A stretch of DNA of 7,885 nucleotides from Chitinophagales bacterium. Its GTDB lineage: Bacteria; Bacteroidota; Bacteroidia; Chitinophagales; UBA10324. This document shows positions 6,205 through 7,885 of the stretch, in pieces (within the stretch, counting starts at the first letter, position 1; each line of letters opens with the position of its first letter). Where the stretch lies: NCBI GenBank assembly GCA_026786335.1, contig JAJAYG010000535.1:1-7885 (forward strand), read 5' to 3'. Below the pieces are notes generated by a model. It was not told the origin of the DNA. It saw only the letters and a list, made by a program, of their open reading frames with translations, and did not search any database. A program made the translations under genes and the position numbers.

Positions 6205-6990
6205 ATGTGCAATGCACACTTTATTGTAAGAGGCAACTCCATTTACAATAGTTTTCAATAAATACATTCCGGGAAAAAGGCCGGCTGTGTTGATCGTTTT
6301 ATGAAAACCACCTGCAGGAACTTGCTCATTGGATATTATGGATACATGTTGTCCGCTAATAGAAAGAAGTTGAATGCTTAGCGCAGCAGATTCCTTCAAA
6401 TTAAAACTGACATTTAGTTGGTCATTTGCCGGGTTAGGAAAAATCCCTGACGTAGTTAGTTCGGGTGAAACATTGTTTACACCGGTAGGATTTGCAAGAA
6501 AGAATTCATGAATCGCATCACTGATTTTAGTAGTATCGCTGGTTGTAAATCCAACGTGAGTAAACAAGACTTCATGAGTGCTGCCTGCAACCACTGCAAT
6601 TGAGGGCATTCCAAATCCGCCATAGTATGCAACTTGTACTGTACCCGAATCAAAAGGAACTGAATTATATTCGTTGGTACTCACAAAATCAAGAACGCTT
6701 GCACAGGTAATTGAGTTATTGTAAGCGATGTGATAAAACAAAACATCATCAGGAAATTCAGTGAGTAAATCTTCATACATTATTTTAAGTTTATCACCTG
6801 CAGTAACGCAAGAATTACAATTCAACATAAAGAATTCCATGATTACTACTTTGTTCTCATCGAGTGTTGAAAACAGATTATGAACTTCGCCGTTGCAATC
6901 GCTCATTGTAAAATCCAATGCAGTTGTTTGAGCTTTTGTAATTGAAACTGCAAATAGTAATGTAAAGAGTAAGTAAATTGATTTTTTCAT
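6202..6990 (-). CDS. Secreted thioredoxin-fold protein (TlpA/AhpC-like) with T9SS sorting domain
   Basis: The protein has 262 residues. A signal peptide starts MKKS and runs through a hydrophobic core to a cleavage site at about A20/Q21. Residues 22-166 look like a thioredoxin fold: strand KVVIMEFF, then the redox pair C58-N-S-C61 at the head of a helix, and the cis-proline motif G-M-P129-S. Three more cysteines (32, 96, 259) are present. From about 175 a T9SS sorting domain follows (FPNP 184-187, GMYLLKT near the end). The CxxC pair separates it from Sco proteins, which use CxxxC. The family as a whole reduces or exchanges disulfides outside the cytoplasm; here the partner could be the C-x4-C protein encoded next or a copper site of the downstream oxidase, which is inference. 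It is the first gene of a tight run, with its stop one nucleotide from the next ATG. The ATG at 6990 is well placed for the signal peptide. Confidence 0.85.
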   Translation of the reverse strand: MKKSIYLLFTLLFAVSITKAQTTALDFTMSDCNGEVHNLFSTLDENKVVIMEFFMLNCNSCVTAGDKLKIMYEDLLTEFPDDVLFYHIAYNNSITCASVLDFVSTNEYNSVPFDSGTVQVAYYGGFGMPSIAVVAGSTHEVLFTHVGFTTSDTTKISDAIHEFFLANPTGVNNVSPELTTSGIFPNPANDQLNVSFNLKESAALSIQLLSISGQHVSIISNEQVPAGGFHKTINTAGLFPGMYLLKTIVNGVASYNKVCIAH

Positions 6991-7000
6991 TGTGTTGACT

Positions 7001-7028
7001 ATTTTAAAGTTAAAAATTTAATTGTCAA
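7001..7028 (-). promoter_or_regulatory. Possible promoter for the thioredoxin/multicopper oxidase operon
   Basis: Read on the minus strand, TTGACA (7028-7023) is followed after 16 nt by TAAAAT (7006-7001). The same stretch also fits the Bacteroidota layout partly: TTTG (7029-7026), 19 nt, then TAAAATAG against the TAnnTTTG -7 box (4 of 6 fixed bases). It lies in the 58-nt gap between the upstream stop and the ATG at 6990. A start from here would leave a leader of only a few nucleotides, which weakens the call, and AT-rich gaps give such matches by chance. Confidence 0.35.
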
Positions 7029-7048
7029 AAGTATGGTCTATTTTTTAA

Positions 7049-7885
7049 TTATTGCTTCACAAAAGTTCTTTTGAAAGTTTCGCCCCCCGAAATAACTTTC
7101 AACAAATAATTTCCTTTAGGTAAATCTGCTACATCAAGAATTGTATTTGAAGAGGCAAAAACATTGTTGATTTCCTTTACTCGTTTTCCTAAAACATTGG
7201 TAACCTCAAGTGAAACGTTCTTATTATTTAAAACTGACAAATCAATTGTAAGGTTTTCATTTGCTGGATTAGGAAAGATGCTGATACCCGCATCAAAAGA
7301 ATTTTCTGTTACGCTGGTATATGTTCCTGTAAAATTAAGTCCATCAACATACAAATAGCTGCCTGATGCCGGTGCAACTCCATCTGCTTCACTTGCCGAT
7401 AAAACAATAACTGCCGAATCAGGTGCATCAGTACTCATATAAGTGAGATTGATTGTAAAGCTTGCCCAGCTCATTGCCATTCCTGTAAGCGGATAGTAAG
7501 CATATGCAATGGTATCGCGCATCATCATGTTATTATCCCACTTGGTTAACAGCACGCCAATAAATCCCTGGTCATTTCCCGAAGCCATGTATTGCCATTT
7601 GCCTGTGAGAGAAAGCGGTTTTTCGGAATACGCAAAACCGGTACTTGCATCAACATTTACAATATCAAGCTTACCGCATAATGCGATGCCGGGCATTATA
7701 CCCAATCCCAAAACATTTTTAGAGGTAAGTTTAATGTAGGCAGCACCTTCGTTTCCAGGAGTTCCTTTTACGCAGGTGTATGTATTTGCTAATGCTGTTA
7801 CATCATTGAGGCAACTCCACGAATCGGGGTTGTTATAATTACCCATGCTGATCCAGGTTTCGAAACCACTGTTGGGAATGGTTGA
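7049..7885 (-). CDS. Secreted PCMD-like domain protein with T9SS sorting domain (5' end outside window)
   Basis: The reading frame stays open to the window edge, so the internal ATG at 7846 is not the start; 278 codons are visible. The first visible residues include IPNSGFETW and, soon after, NPDSW, the usual opening of the mature part of Bacteroidota PCMD-type proteins (putative carbohydrate metabolism domain, PF13201). Further matches to that pattern are a G-A-A-Y-I-K-L strand, KPLSLTGKWQY at about residue 90, and GSYLYVDGL near residue 175. Probably little more than a signal peptide is missing. From about residue 196 a T9SS type A sorting domain begins (FPNP at 204-207) and ends in a GNYLLKV strand and a basic tail, so the protein should cross the outer membrane and be released or surface-attached. 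The ligand is unknown. No metal-site motif is visible, so a link to the copper genes downstream rests only on position. The domain assignment is by pattern memory; the T9SS call is firm. Confidence 0.8.
   Translation of the reverse strand, partial: STIPNSGFETWISMGNYNNPDSWSCLNDVTALANTYTCVKGTPGNEGAAYIKLTSKNVLGLGIMPGIALCGKLDIVNVDASTGFAYSEKPLSLTGKWQYMASGNDQGFIGVLLTKWDNNMMMRDTIAYAYYPLTGMAMSWASFTINLTYMSTDAPDSAVIVLSASEADGVAPASGSYLYVDGLNFTGTYTSVTENSFDAGISIFPNPANENLTIDLSVLNNKNVSLEVTNVLGKRVKEINNVFASSNTILDVADLPKGNYLLKVISGGETFKRTFVKQ

Noticed and set aside
6201..6242. Longer start for the C-x4-C protein at ATG 6242
   Set aside because: It would overlap the thioredoxin-like gene and put 14 polar residues ahead of a complete signal peptide; the ATG at 6200 fits better.
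6810..6830. Thioredoxin-like protein as a Sco copper chaperone
   Set aside because: Sco proteins use CxxxC with a distant His ligand; here the pair is C-N-S-C with a cis-proline, which fits a thioredoxin/TlpA type.

Overview
The window looks like a stretch of a Bacteroidota chromosome. It is AT-rich, every gene reads on the minus strand, signal peptides commonly end in A-Q, Shine-Dalgarno sequences are absent, and most proteins end in a type IX secretion system (T9SS, Por) type A sorting domain with a PNP motif and a terminal G-x-Y/F strand. No mobile element, RNA gene or CRISPR array was seen. Genus cannot be read from the sequence.

In transcription order (right to left): (1) the 3' part of a secreted protein with a PCMD-like N-terminal domain (7885-7049, start outside the window). 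(2) A 58-nt gap with a possible promoter. (3) A thioredoxin-fold secreted protein with a CxxC pair (6990-6202). (4) A small secreted protein with a C-x4-C pair (6200-5520). (5) A CueO-like multicopper oxidase with all copper ligands (5523-3799). (6) A lipoprotein with two copies of one beta-rich domain, starting at TTG (3781-2948). (7) A large NHL-type beta-propeller protein with a histidine-dense stretch (2903-846). (8) A strong hairpin with a T-tract (834-791). (9) A plastocyanin-like cupredoxin (782-159). (10) At the left edge, the first 17 codons of another exported protein (51-1). There is no gene-free stretch over 300 bases. The 107-nt gap at 52-158 shows only AT-rich sequence with no convincing terminator.

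Genes 3 to 7 are packed as one operon: TAA-T-ATG between the first two, an ATGA overlap between the second and third, then gaps of 17 and 44 nt. The cupredoxin follows behind the hairpin and is probably expressed at a reduced or separately set level. Two proteins are clear copper proteins (multicopper oxidase, cupredoxin). The lipoprotein belongs, from memory, to a domain family often seen near copper genes. The thioredoxin-like protein could maintain thiols or metal sites. The inference is an exported, cell-surface copper or metal oxidation and electron-transfer module delivered by T9SS. Its physiological substrate (Cu(I), another metal, or an organic electron donor) cannot be told from the sequence.
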